Positions 25,648 to 32,446 of a DNA stretch of 41,029 nt are shown one piece after another. A program made the position numbers and the translations under genes. Each line of letters starts with the position of its first letter. Within the stretch, counting starts at the first letter, position 1. Location: positions 1 through 41,029 of the forward strand of contig JACQSC010000003.1 in NCBI GenBank assembly GCA_016206155.1, given 5' to 3'. This stretch comes from Candidatus Uhrbacteria bacterium (GTDB lineage: Bacteria; Patescibacteriota; Patescibacteriia; JACQRZ01). The notes below the pieces were generated by a model, which saw nothing but the letters and a program-made list of their open reading frames with translations, did not search any database and was not told the origin of the DNA.

Positions 25648-27082
25648 AAACCATATTCAAGGAGGATTCTCCCTCGTTGAAATTATTTGTGCGAGCGCTC
25701 TTTTTGCATTGCTTGTCGTTGCGCTTCTCGGCGCGTATCTATACGGTGAGGAGGCGCAAATGCTTGCCGGGAATCGAGCGCGAGCAGTCCTGATTGCGAA
25801 AGAGGGACTGGAAGCGGCGCGTAATATTCGTGATGCCAGTTTTGCAAATCTTTCAGACGGAGCTCATGGACTGATCACATCGGGCAATCAATGGTCGTTT
25901 TCGGGTACCAGTGATACGTCGGATATATTCACTCGTCAAATTGTCATCAGTTCAATAGACGCAAAGAGAAAAAATGTTACCGCGAACGTGACGTGGCGCC
26001 AGAACGAATTGCGTAACGGTACGGTATCGTTGGCAACCGAGCTTTCAAGTTGGCTTGGCGCGAAAAAGGGTTCGGCGCCATCGCTAATCGCGTGTATGAA
26101 TCTTGACGTTGCAAACAGCGGGAACGAAGCGGCTGACGGCATCTCAATAGCGACACAGGGTAATTACGTATATCTTGGAAGACAAAACAATAACGGCTAT
26201 GAATTTTTTGTTTTTGATGTCACGACACCATCCACGCCTGTTTTGCTTGGGAAAGTCGCGACAGGTGATACCGCAAACGATATCGCCGTGAGCGGTAATT
26301 ACGCCTACATCGCCTCAAGCGATAATGCCGGAGAGCTGACAGTTGTTGATGTTTCCGCTCCAACGGCCCTGTCTGTTGCGGCAAAATTTAATTTAACCGC
26401 GGCAAACAGTGGAAACGCGAATGCGGACGGACTTGCGGTTGCAATCGGCGGGGGAGATCGTTTGTATCTCACTCGTACGAAAAGTGCGGGCAAAGAATTG
26501 TATGTTTTTGATATTTCTGCCCCGACCGTGCCGGCTCTTTTGGGTTCCGTCGATTTAAACGGTGACATCAGAGAGATCGGAGTAAGCGGGAATTATGTCT
26601 ACGCGGCATCTGGCGACAACACGCAGGAGTTTCAGGTTATCGATGTCGCCACACCGTCCGCTCCAGTACTTGCAGCATCCCTCAATCTTGATCAGGGGGC
26701 AACGCAACCCGACGCATTTTCCATCGCAATAGGTGTCAACACGGTGTATGTCGGGAGGGACGGTTCTGCCGCCTCCGAATTTTATATCATCGATACGACG
26801 ACCCCAACGAGCCCGTCGATTGTGAGCACACTTGATGTTGGTACCCATATTTTGCAATCGATAGATTATAATGATGCCCTAAAGTTTGTATTCTTCGCAA
26901 ACACCGCGACGGGAGCGGAAGATTATCAGGTGATCGATGTAAGCAATCCTGCCGCACCAACGCTTCTTACCAATGTTAATTTAAACGGTACGCCGTATAA
27001 GGTGGTATATTCTTCGGCAAAAGACGCTGTGATGATCGCGTCAGGGTACGATTCGTGCGAGCTTCAAATAATTTCCCCCTAA
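25622..27082 (+). CDS. Pilin-like protein fused to an LVIVD-type beta-propeller
   Basis: 486 residues from ATG 25622 (an in-frame ATG at 25598 is possible; both overlap the previous gene). The leader MRKVLSPIRNHIQGG precedes FSLVEIICASALFALLVVALLGAYL, a prepilin motif with Glu at +5. After a GspI/PilV-like stem (~30-150, KEGLEAARNIRDASF), the C-terminal ~330 residues are repeats of type GNYVYLG, FFVFDVTTPSTPVLLG, DIAVSGNYAYIAS, VVDVSAP. These match LVIVD repeats and predict a seven- or eight-bladed propeller. A pilin stem carrying a propeller would sit at the pilus tip and may bind a surface or host. That role is inferred from architecture only. Confidence 0.85.
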   Translation: MRKVLSPIRNHIQGGFSLVEIICASALFALLVVALLGAYLYGEEAQMLAGNRARAVLIAKEGLEAARNIRDASFANLSDGAHGLITSGNQWSFSGTSDTSDIFTRQIVISSIDAKRKNVTANVTWRQNELRNGTVSLATELSSWLGAKKGSAPSLIACMNLDVANSGNEAADGISIATQGNYVYLGRQNNNGYEFFVFDVTTPSTPVLLGKVATGDTANDIAVSGNYAYIASSDNAGELTVVDVSAPTALSVAAKFNLTAANSGNANADGLAVAIGGGDRLYLTRTKSAGKELYVFDISAPTVPALLGSVDLNGDIREIGVSGNYVYAASGDNTQEFQVIDVATPSAPVLAASLNLDQGATQPDAFSIAIGVNTVYVGRDGSAASEFYIIDTTTPTSPSIVSTLDVGTHILQSIDYNDALKFVFFANTATGAEDYQVIDVSNPAAPTLLTNVNLNGTPYKVVYSSAKDAVMIASGYDSCELQIISP

Positions 27083-27089
27083 AGCACAT

Positions 27090-27602
27090 ATGAAGATATT
27101 TGCCAAAAGAGGATTTACCCTTGTTGAGTTGCTGCTGTACGTCGGTATTCTTGCGACACTGATGCTTGTCACATCACTATTACTTTCTGCTATTTTGCAG
27201 GCGCGGGTAAAGAGTCAAACGATTGCCGAAGTGGAACAGCAGGGCGCGCAAGCAATGCATGTGATCACGCAAACGCTTCGCAATGCCGATGGCATTAACT
27301 CACCAGGACAGGGCCTTGGTGCCGCATCGCTTTCTGTCAATACCTATACCCTCGCAAATAACCCGACACTGTTCGATCTTTCGGGAGGTATTGTGCGTAT
27401 TACTGAAGGTGCGGGGCAGGCAACTCCGCTAACGAATACGCGCGTTACCGTGTCGTCCCTATCATTTCAAAATTTTTCCAGAAGCAGTACGCCGGGTACC
27501 ATTCGCATACAGTTTATCGTAAGTGCAGTGAATGCATCGGGCAGTAATGAGTATGATTTTCAAAAAACATTTATCGGATCGGCCTCACTGCGCCAGCCAT
27601 GA
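27090..27602 (+). CDS. Minor pseudopilin (GspJ/PilW-like)
   Basis: 170 residues. Leader MKIFAKRG, then FTLVELLLYVGILATLMLVTSLLLSAIL with Glu at +5. The following EVEQQGAQAMHVITQTLRNADGI is typical of GspJ/PilW-type minor pilins, then a beta-rich globular domain. It lies 7 bases after the propeller pilin gene and 3 bases before the next, in the same operon. Confidence 0.85.
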   Translation: MKIFAKRGFTLVELLLYVGILATLMLVTSLLLSAILQARVKSQTIAEVEQQGAQAMHVITQTLRNADGINSPGQGLGAASLSVNTYTLANNPTLFDLSGGIVRITEGAGQATPLTNTRVTVSSLSFQNFSRSSTPGTIRIQFIVSAVNASGSNEYDFQKTFIGSASLRQP

Positions 27603-27605
27603 TAT

Positions 27606-28013
27606 ATGAATGAGAAAGATTATAACAATCATAATGGATACGCCGCATTGATAAGCGTGCTTATTGCAGGTGCCATTGGAGTAGCTGTTGCGACATCATT
27701 GCTTGTATTTGGTGTGGGGGTATCTCGAACCACTTTTTCTCGTGAACAATCTGGACAGGCACAGGCATTGGCCGATGCCTGTTCCGAAGAGGCGCTCCAG
27801 CAAATACGTGATGCTACTGTCTTTTCGGGCACCGGATCTCTGACACTGGGACAGGGGACGTGCATATATACCGTCACAAGTCAGGGCGGATCGAACCGCA
27901 CAGTCACGGCAAGCGGCACCGTCGGCGCGACCGTACGGAGAGTAAGAGTTATCATTAATGCAATTAATCCTACAATGAGTCTTGTATCATGGCAGGAAGT
28001 TGCGGATTTTTAA
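27606..28013 (+). CDS. Minor pilin, PilX/GspK-like without Glu5
   Basis: 135 residues. The N-terminus [11 protein letters not shown] precedes [28 protein letters not shown], a hydrophobic pilin-type helix in which the +5 Glu is replaced, as in PilX/GspK tip subunits. [14 protein letters not shown] and a second Cys (GTCIYTV) may form a disulfide. It is likely incorporated at the tip complex with the three preceding pseudopilins. It ends just before the major-pilin promoter. Confidence 0.75.
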   Translation: MNEKDYNNHNGYAALISVLIAGAIGVAVATSLLVFGVGVSRTTFSREQSGQAQALADACSEEALQQIRDATVFSGTGSLTLGQGTCIYTVTSQGGSNRTVTASGTVGATVRRVRVIINAINPTMSLVSWQEVADF

Positions 28014-28014
28014 G

Positions 28015-28043
28015 TTGTTTTGTTCTTATACCTTTGCTATACT
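28015..28043 (+). promoter_or_regulatory. Promoter of the major pilin pair
   Basis: TTGTTT (28015-28020), 17-bp spacer, TATACT (28038-28043). Predicted transcription start ~28050, giving a leader of about 8 bases before the ATG at 28058. It allows pilin expression independent of the upstream machinery genes. Confidence 0.6.
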
Positions 28044-28057
28044 ATAAAGATACATAT

Positions 28058-28516
28058 ATGAAAAGTTATCCACACCATTTTAATCGTCGTGCGGCCGGTT
28101 TTACTCTTCTTGAAATTTTGCTTGTTGTGGCGGCAATCGCCATTCTCGCCGGTATCGTTATTCTCGCAATTAATCCAACAAAACAGCTTGGCGATACGCG
28201 CAACGCCCAGCGTCGCGCCGATGTCAACACTATTTTGAATGCGGTGTATCAGTATACGATTGATAATAACGGAACATTACCCAGCACAATTACAACGACC
28301 CCAACAGGAATTTGTAAGACCGGCGGAACATGCACGAGCCTTATTGACTTAACAGTGCTGACGACAAGCGAAAAATATCTTGTATCAATGCCGTTTGATC
28401 CAACGACTTCAACAACGAACAGTACAAACTACACAATTTCAAAGAGCGTAAATGGCCGCGTCACAGTCGCAGCGCCTGGCGCCGAACAGAGCGCGACAAT
28501 TAGCGTGACACGATAA
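28058..28516 (+). CDS. Type IV major pilin 1
   Basis: 152 residues from ATG 28058; a longer frame to 27989 would read through the promoter and is rejected. Leader [14 protein letters not shown], then [26 protein letters not shown] with Glu at +5. [25 protein letters not shown] is the typical alpha-1C region of PilA/PulG-like pilins. One likely disulfide (CKTGGTC). The C-terminal end [11 protein letters not shown] is shared with the next gene, so the two are tandem duplicates. It forms the fibre. Confidence 0.9.
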   Translation: MKSYPHHFNRRAAGFTLLEILLVVAAIAILAGIVILAINPTKQLGDTRNAQRRADVNTILNAVYQYTIDNNGTLPSTITTTPTGICKTGGTCTSLIDLTVLTTSEKYLVSMPFDPTTSTTNSTNYTISKSVNGRVTVAAPGAEQSATISVTR

Positions 28517-28517
28517 T

Positions 28518-28979
28518 ATGACAGTGAAGCGAGGATTTACCCTGATTGAAATTTTATTGGTCGTGGCGGCTATCGCCATTCTCGCCGGTATCGTCATCGT
28601 GGCAATCAATCCGGCAAAGCAACTTGGCGATACGCGCAACGCGCAAAGACGCAGCGATGTTCGAGCGCTCCTCGATGCCGTTCATCAATACGCCATTGAT
28701 AACAATGGCGACATTCCAATTGCCATCGTTCAAACTAATGATTGCGCCGGCATCTCCACCAACGAAATTTGTAAATATTTAACGTCCGGCAGTTGCAGCG
28801 GACTTGTTGAACTTTTTGTCCTTACGGATGATAAAAAATATCTTACCGCGCAACCAATCGATCCTTCGGGATCAACTACCAGCGGTTCGGGATATTTTAT
28901 TACCAAAGACGCAAAAAATCGTATCACTGTCTGTGCGCCTCGTGCTGAGCAGGGGGCCACAATTAGCGTGACGCGATAA
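28518..28979 (+). CDS. Type IV major pilin 2 (tandem paralog)
   Basis: 153 residues starting 1 base after the first pilin stop. Leader MTVKRG, then [26 protein letters not shown]. The N-terminal ~45 mature residues differ from pilin 1 at only about five positions. The variable central loops differ more and carry four cysteines (NDCAGI, NEICKY, GSCSG, ITVCAP). It probably gives alternative or mixed fibres; which one dominates cannot be told from sequence. Confidence 0.9.
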   Translation: MTVKRGFTLIEILLVVAAIAILAGIVIVAINPAKQLGDTRNAQRRSDVRALLDAVHQYAIDNNGDIPIAIVQTNDCAGISTNEICKYLTSGSCSGLVELFVLTDDKKYLTAQPIDPSGSTTSGSGYFITKDAKNRITVCAPRAEQGATISVTR

Positions 28980-29040
28980 ATGGGCATCACGGCATTATGA
29001 AAATTCCAGGATCATTGGGAGGCGGTCGGAAATTGTATCC

Positions 29041-29114
29041 TGGTCGGGCTGGAGGGAATCGGACCCTCTCTACATGCACCCCATGCATGCGTACTACCGG
29101 TATACTACAGCCCG
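29041..29114 (-). tRNA. tRNA-Pro(GGG), CCA encoded
   Basis: Minus strand: acceptor CGGGCTG/CAGCCCG, D arm GTAT...GTAC, anticodon arm CATGC-ATGGGGT-GCATG with anticodon GGG, T arm GAGGG-TCCGATT-CCCTC, discriminator A and encoded CCA (29043-29041). All stems pair perfectly. It lies 14 bases after the rpmB stop on the same strand, so the two are probably cotranscribed. Confidence 0.93.
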
Positions 29115-29128
29115 GTGCCTCCCGATGC

Positions 29129-29356
29129 CTACTTTTTCTTTGCTGGTGCCGCTTTCTTTTTCGGAGCGGCGACAAAAAGTTCCGGTCGTTTTCCTTTGAG
29201 CGTTTTGAGACAGTTCGTACACAGGAGCATCTGGCTGCCGTCGATCCAACGTTTTTGCAGATTGACCTTTTGCCTTCGGTTTGTTCCTATGTTAGAATGA
29301 CTTCTGCTTTTTGCTTTCAAGGAGCTTCGCTGACAGAGATGACATTGTCGTGCCAT
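29129..29356 (-). CDS. rpmB: Ribosomal protein bL28 (zinc-binding form)
   Basis: 75 residues starting MARQCHLCQRSSLKAKSRSHSN. The longer in-frame start at 29389 adds eleven residues not typical of L28. SNIGTNRRQKVNLQKRW matches the L28 core. Two CxxC pairs (Cys5/Cys8 and Cys46/Cys49) mark the zinc-binding C+ form. An Ala/Lys-rich tail (APKKKAAPAKKK) is added. Large-subunit protein. Confidence 0.88.
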   Translation of the reverse strand: MARQCHLCQRSSLKAKSRSHSNIGTNRRQKVNLQKRWIDGSQMLLCTNCLKTLKGKRPELFVAAPKKKAAPAKKK

Positions 29357-29422
29357 AGATTTTTTTGCTACCATACAAGGGTCGCACATATGATAAAGTG
29401 ATTTTCAGTATATCAGAGTATT

Positions 29423-30067
29423 ATGGATCAATCAAGTATTATTGCAATTATCGTCTCGGTTGCCGCTATTTTTCTGGCCATTACAGTCCATGAGTTCTCT
29501 CATGGCCTTATGGCGTATATCCAAGGGGACAAGACCGCGTATGACTCCGGACGGCTGACACTCAACCCCATTGCGCATATCGATCCGATAGGAACAATTC
29601 TGATTCCCGGCCTGTTGATCTTGTCCGGGTCGCCATTTCTTATCGGCTGGGCAAAACCGGTCCCGTTTAACCCCCATAACCTTCGCAGTGGCAGATTCGG
29701 GTCATTTTTGGTCGGCCTAGCAGGACCGCTGTCAAATTTTATCATAGCGATCATCGCCGCAATTGCGCTCAAGGCGCTCTTTCCAGCTTTGGGCGTGACA
29801 AACTTTCTTATTATTTTTCTCGCGCAGCTTTTTTTTATCAACATTGTTCTGGGAACATTTAACTTGATTCCGGTGCCGCCACTGGATGGATCGAAGATTC
29901 TCTTTAACCTTTTGCCACCGCGCTTTGATCGCATCGCCGAGTGGTTGGAGCTCTACGGTTTCTATATTCTTATCGGGATTCTTTTTTTTGGCCAGGGGGT
30001 CATCGGCTCGATTGTTCATGCCGTCGTCGGTGTCTTCGCCGGCGCATTCGATTTACCGCTATACTGA
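29423..30067 (+). CDS. Site-2-protease-family membrane metalloprotease (M50)
   Basis: 214 residues, mostly TM. The zinc motif HEFSH (~23-27, in ITVHEFSHGL) and the third ligand region NLIPVPPLDGSKIL (~150-163) are intact. GLAGPLSN and GWAKPVPFNP are typical of the compact YwhC-like M50 subgroup, which has no PDZ domain. It cleaves TM segments of membrane proteins; the substrate is unknown. It is transcribed divergently from rpmB. Confidence 0.92.
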   Translation: MDQSSIIAIIVSVAAIFLAITVHEFSHGLMAYIQGDKTAYDSGRLTLNPIAHIDPIGTILIPGLLILSGSPFLIGWAKPVPFNPHNLRSGRFGSFLVGLAGPLSNFIIAIIAAIALKALFPALGVTNFLIIFLAQLFFINIVLGTFNLIPVPPLDGSKILFNLLPPRFDRIAEWLELYGFYILIGILFFGQGVIGSIVHAVVGVFAGAFDLPLY

Positions 30068-30096
30068 CCATTCACACATAGCTTAACGAATAAGCC

Positions 30097-30225
30097 CATG
30101 ATTTCGACAACATCCTTGCTGTTCACAGCAAAAAATCCTCACCGTGAAAATGGTGTCAGTGAAAATGGTGTCAGGAATAGTTTCTGCAAAAACTATTCCT
30201 GACACCATTTTCACCCGAAATCATG
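30097..30225. repeat. MITE-like palindromic element with terminal inverted repeats
   Basis: The ends are CATGATTTCG (30097-30106) and CGAAATCATG (30216-30225), a perfect 10-bp inverted repeat. Inside is a perfect 25-bp hairpin (30159-30183 with 30190-30214, 6-nt loop). Its 5' arm begins with GTGAAAATGGTGTCA, and that 15-mer also stands directly before it at 30144-30158. Related TGACACC motifs occur at 30457 and 30542. No transposase is present. Confidence 0.75.
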
Positions 30226-30252
30226 ACCTTCTTTGTATTAACCTGTGAGTGA

Positions 30253-30441
30253 AGGGTCAGTAAACGTTTTGGATTTATTGAAGACCGCCGGAAAGGAAGT
30301 CATCTTGTGCTCTATCATCCTCAAACAGGAGATCGTACGGTAGTGCCCATCCATGAAGGACGCACCATGAAGAAGGGGTTGTTTTTTGGTATTTTGAAGG
30401 ACGCGCTATTTACCGTTGATGAATTCTCAAAGGAGCTTTAG
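30253..30441 (+). pseudogene. hicA toxin remnant
   Basis: The frame reads RVSKRFGFIEDRRKGSHLVL and continues to VVPIHEGRTMKKGLFFGILKDA, ending FTVDEFSKEL and a TAG. This is the HicA double-stranded-RNA-binding-like fold: the G-F-x-x-x-R-x-x-GSH motif with the catalytic His, then VPxHxGxxxKxGxxxxILKxA. No start codon exists: a TGA precedes it, and the usual GxxVVxAL helix between VS and KRFGF appears deleted. No hicB antitoxin frame is visible downstream. A decayed type II toxin gene. Confidence 0.75.
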
Positions 30442-30490
30442 AAAAACCCAGACCTGACACCGGTTTCATTGGTTGTCCACAGACGAAGGA

Positions 30491-30528
30491 TTGACAAAAA
30501 AGCCATTATGGCTATAATAGCTATTATA
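30491..30528 (+). promoter_or_regulatory. Toxin-antitoxin promoter with overlapping operator palindromes; leaderless start
   Basis: TTGACA (30491-30496), 16-bp spacer, TATAAT (30513-30518); predicted start ~30525 and the ATG is at 30528, so the mRNA is nearly leaderless. Two perfect palindromes cover it: AGCCATTATGGCT (30501-30513) and TATAATAGCTATTATA (30513-30528), the second including the -10 box. This fits autorepression by the antitoxin or its complex. Confidence 0.75.
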
Positions 30529-30800
30529 TGCATACTGCGACTGACACCATTGTTTTCTCGGCACGAGACGCAAAGAACAGTTTTGGTCGTCTTTTAGACG
30601 AGGCGCGCGACCGGCCAGTGTTTGTAGAGAAGCACGGACGGCGCGTTGCTGTTATGATGTCGCTCCGCGCCTATGAGGAGCTGGAAACGATTCGCGACGC
30701 CAATCTGTATGCACGCGCTATGGCAGCAGACAAAAGGGGATACCTCGGCGTGAAGCAGAGCGCCAAGGTGCTGAAAAACATTCTCCATGCTCGCGATTGA
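30528..30800 (+). CDS. Phd/YefM-family antitoxin
   Basis: 90 residues. The N-terminal DNA-binding domain reads TIVFSARDAKNSFGRLLDEARDRPVFVEKHGRRVAVMMSLRAYEEL, the full Phd/YefM signature. The C-terminal part is charged and should wrap the toxin. It binds and neutralises the RelE-like toxin encoded next and represses the shared promoter, whose palindromes are visible. It overlaps the toxin gene by 14 bases. Confidence 0.92.
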   Translation: MHTATDTIVFSARDAKNSFGRLLDEARDRPVFVEKHGRRVAVMMSLRAYEELETIRDANLYARAMAADKRGYLGVKQSAKVLKNILHARD

Positions 30801-31062
30801 TCTCTCCCGCGAAACACAAAAATTCCTTCGTCGTCTTCCAGTAAAACACGCCCAACAGATCGCGCGGAAGATTTACGCACTTGCAGAGGATCCGTTTCCC
30901 TCGGATAGTGCACAGCTACGCGGTCACAACGAATACCGTCGAGCCGATATGGGCGAGTACCGTATTGTCTATCGGATTTTTTCAGAAACAATTTTTATCA
31001 CGTTGGTTGGCAAAAGAAACGACGACGATGTTTATCGTCGCATGAGAAGGTTGGTTCGTTAA
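30787..31062 (+). CDS. RelE/ParE-family toxin
   Basis: 91 residues. LSRETQKFLRRLPVKHAQQIARKIYALAEDPFP and the DMGEYRIVYRIFSETIFITLVGKRNDDDVYRR end are typical of RelE-type mRNA interferases, with basic and aromatic residues near the C-terminus (Arg, Tyr, Arg). The expected action is ribosome-dependent mRNA cleavage, held in check by the overlapping Phd-type antitoxin. Both genes look intact. Confidence 0.92.
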   Translation: MLAIDLSRETQKFLRRLPVKHAQQIARKIYALAEDPFPSDSAQLRGHNEYRRADMGEYRIVYRIFSETIFITLVGKRNDDDVYRRMRRLVR

Positions 31063-31093
31063 ATGTTCGACATCGGATGTCGGACATAATAAG

Positions 31094-31128
31094 CCCCGCA
31101 GGCGCATGTCGTTTGCGGGGTCTTTTTT
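31094..31128 (+). terminator. Intrinsic terminator of the toxin-antitoxin operon
   Basis: CCCCGCA (31094-31100) pairs with TGCGGGG (31114-31120), followed by TC and a run of seven T. A smaller CGACAT/ATGTCG hairpin lies just before it, overlapping the region after the toxin stop. Confidence 0.85.
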
Positions 31129-31286
31129 TGTATTTTCAAAACTTTTCCACTTGACAGCGAATGGGGGGGTACCATTAGCGTTTGTACCGTCTGTGGAGGC
31201 ATTGGGCCGAACCTGCAGTTCTGTCTTCCGAGAGGAGGGTGGAGCGAAGAAGGACGGGAGAAACCGGACTCAGGAGGGTCGCAACA

Positions 31287-31493
31287 ATGACCAACCGGAA
31301 CCTGGGTTCGACGAACGACGTTTCGATCAACGCCAACGCGCAGAGCGCGCGACGGCAGAGCTCGACGATGATCGCCGGCCACACCACGACGTCCGACGCA
31401 CGCGGCAATGCCAGTGGTCATGCGGTCGGCCAGGACATGAGCCTGGCCAATGCGCAGACCAGCAATCGCCAGCAGTTCCGCAGCCGGAACTAA
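31287..31493 (+). CDS. Small Asn/Gln/Ser-rich protein of unknown function (foreign-looking)
   Basis: 68 residues starting MTNRNLGSTNDVSINANAQS. Unlike almost every other gene here it has a strong SD, AGGAGGG, 8 bases before the ATG. Codons end mostly in G or C, and the surrounding ~600 bases are richer in GC than the flanks. The protein has no signal peptide, TM segment or known motif; it is polar, basic-ended (RQQFRSRN) and probably disordered. I do not recognise a family. It lies between a toxin-antitoxin terminator and a hairpin-dense stretch, so it may belong to an acquired unit, or be a chance ORF inside a structured RNA. Confidence 0.5.
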   Translation: MTNRNLGSTNDVSINANAQSARRQSSTMIAGHTTTSDARGNASGHAVGQDMSLANAQTSNRQQFRSRN

Positions 31494-31511
31494 GTCGACG
31501 CCGTCGGGCCC

Positions 31512-31765
31512 CCGAGGCCTAGAGGTTTAACGACCTAACTCGGAGCGGCAGGGAAGGAATTCCGCTACCCTGCTGCAACTGACCGCGGACCTCTGGGGGA
31601 CCTCAGTTCCCCAGCTGGTAACTTCCATGTCGATTGATGCTCTTCATTGTTGAGCGTCAATCGGCTTAGCCGGTCGGCACAACCCCACCTAAGAGGTTGG
31701 GGGGCCCCTGAAAAGGACCTAATCATCAACCCTTTCGGGGATGCTGCCAGATCGGCCGAAGCATC
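31512..31765 (+). ncRNA. Candidate structured RNA: consecutive hairpins in a GC-rich block
   Basis: At least seven stems follow each other with little spacing: CCGAG/CTCGG (31512-31543, with inner AGGT/ACCT), GCGGCAGGG/CCCTGCTGC (31545-31576), CTGGGGGA/TTCCCCAG (31593-31614), CGATTGATGCTC/GAGCGTCAATCG (31631-31663), CCCCACCT/AGGTTGGGG (31683-31702), CCCCTGAAAAGG/CCCTTTCGGGG (31705-31740, bulged) and GATGCT/AGCATC (31740-31765). No good ORF covers it on either strand. It does not match the tmRNA, RNase P or SRP consensus that I know. Pairing was done by eye. Confidence 0.45.
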
Positions 31766-31824
31766 GAGTAATCCACCGTGATTCTTGAGGCTTTCGATTT
31801 TTTTAATCAATTCACACCCCTGGG

Positions 31825-31852
31825 TTGACATATTTCGTGTATTTTCTATACT
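31825..31852 (+). promoter_or_regulatory. Promoter of the str (rpsL) operon
   Basis: TTGACA (31825-31830), 16-bp spacer, TATACT (31847-31852). Predicted transcription start ~31859, about 100 bases upstream of rpsL, with a terminator-like hairpin in between. Confidence 0.75.
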
Positions 31853-31890
31853 GTCTCTATTCTTAAACAAGAGAAGAAAAGAGCATAAAG

Positions 31891-31913
31891 AACCCTTTTC
31901 GGGGTTATTTTTT
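31891..31913 (+). terminator. Terminator-like hairpin in the rpsL leader (possible attenuator)
   Basis: AACCC (31891-31895) pairs with GGGTT (31902-31906), followed by A and six T. It sits between the operon promoter and rpsL, so transcripts must read through it. It is followed by the dispersed repeat GGATCCCGGCCTTCGCCGGG (31931-31950), which forms a second hairpin just before the start codon. Confidence 0.6.
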
Positions 31914-31929
31914 ATCTGATGAAAATGTC

Positions 31930-31956
31930 TGGATCCCGGCCTTCGCCGGGATGACA
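31930..31956. repeat. Dispersed repeat copy before rpsL
   Basis: TGGATCCCGGCCTTCGCCGG followed by GATGACA; the copy at 1619-1668 ends the same way. The palindrome CCCGGC-CTTC-GCCGGG forms a stable hairpin and ends six bases before the rpsL ATG. Confidence 0.7.
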
Positions 31957-31961
31957 CTAGT

Positions 31962-32378
31962 ATGTCAACAGTCAATCAACTCATTAGAAAGGGACGTAGC
32001 AGGATCGCCAAGAAGTCAAAATCGCCGGCGATGCAGTTTGTCACCAACACGCTCAAGCGCAAGAAAACCAATGTGCACGGGCCGTTTCGTCGCGGCGTGT
32101 GCTTGAAGGTGACAACCAAAACGCCAAAAAAGCCAAACTCAGCATTGCGCAAAATCGCCCGTGTCCGTCTGTCAAACGGCATGGAGGTGACCGCATATAT
32201 TCCGGGCATGGGGCATAATTTGCAAGAACACTCTATTGTATTGATCCGCGGGGGCCGCGTAAAGGACCTTCCCGGTGTGCGTTATCACATTGTACGCGGG
32301 GTCTACGATACATCCGGTGTATCAGCCCGCCGCCAGGGCCGATCGCTCTACGGCGCAAAAAAACCCAAAAAAGGTTGA
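31962..32378 (+). CDS. rpsL: Ribosomal protein uS12
   Basis: 138 residues; [10 protein letters not shown] start and [22 protein letters not shown] and [18 protein letters not shown] are diagnostic. An N-terminal insertion ([32 protein letters not shown]) makes it longer than the 124-residue E. coli protein. It shapes the decoding centre. Its last two codons and stop (GGT TGA) are the first unit of an AAGGTTGA tandem array. First gene of the str operon. Confidence 0.97.
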   Translation: MSTVNQLIRKGRSRIAKKSKSPAMQFVTNTLKRKKTNVHGPFRRGVCLKVTTKTPKKPNSALRKIARVRLSNGMEVTAYIPGMGHNLQEHSIVLIRGGRVKDLPGVRYHIVRGVYDTSGVSARRQGRSLYGAKKPKKG

Positions 32379-32417
32379 AAGGTTGAAAGGTTGAAAGGTT
32401 AGAAGGCCTCCTAACCT
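32371..32417. repeat. Octamer array (AAGGTTGA) overlapping the rpsL stop, with inverted copy
   Basis: AAGGTTGA occurs at 32371, 32379 and 32387, then AAGGTTAG at 32395. AGGTTAG (32396-32402) pairs with CTAACCT (32411-32417), followed by further AACCT copies to ~32438, so the array folds on itself between rpsL and rpsG. Confidence 0.85.
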
Positions 32418-32446
32418 GCAAACCTCATAACCTCCTAACTTAATAT

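Noticed and set aside
27989-28057. Longer N-terminus for major pilin 1
   Set aside because: It would translate through the TTGTTT/TATACT promoter and give a 37-residue hydrophobic leader; the ATG at 28058 gives a normal prepilin leader.
31106-31522. 138-residue plus-strand ORF overlapping the SD-led small ORF
   Set aside because: It starts inside the toxin-antitoxin terminator in a different frame and lacks an SD; the 68-residue frame at 31287 has the far better start.
31565-31975. 136-residue minus-strand ORF across the rpsL promoter
   Set aside because: It covers the rpsL promoter, a terminator hairpin and the hairpin chain, has no SD and no recognisable domain; structured non-coding DNA explains it better.
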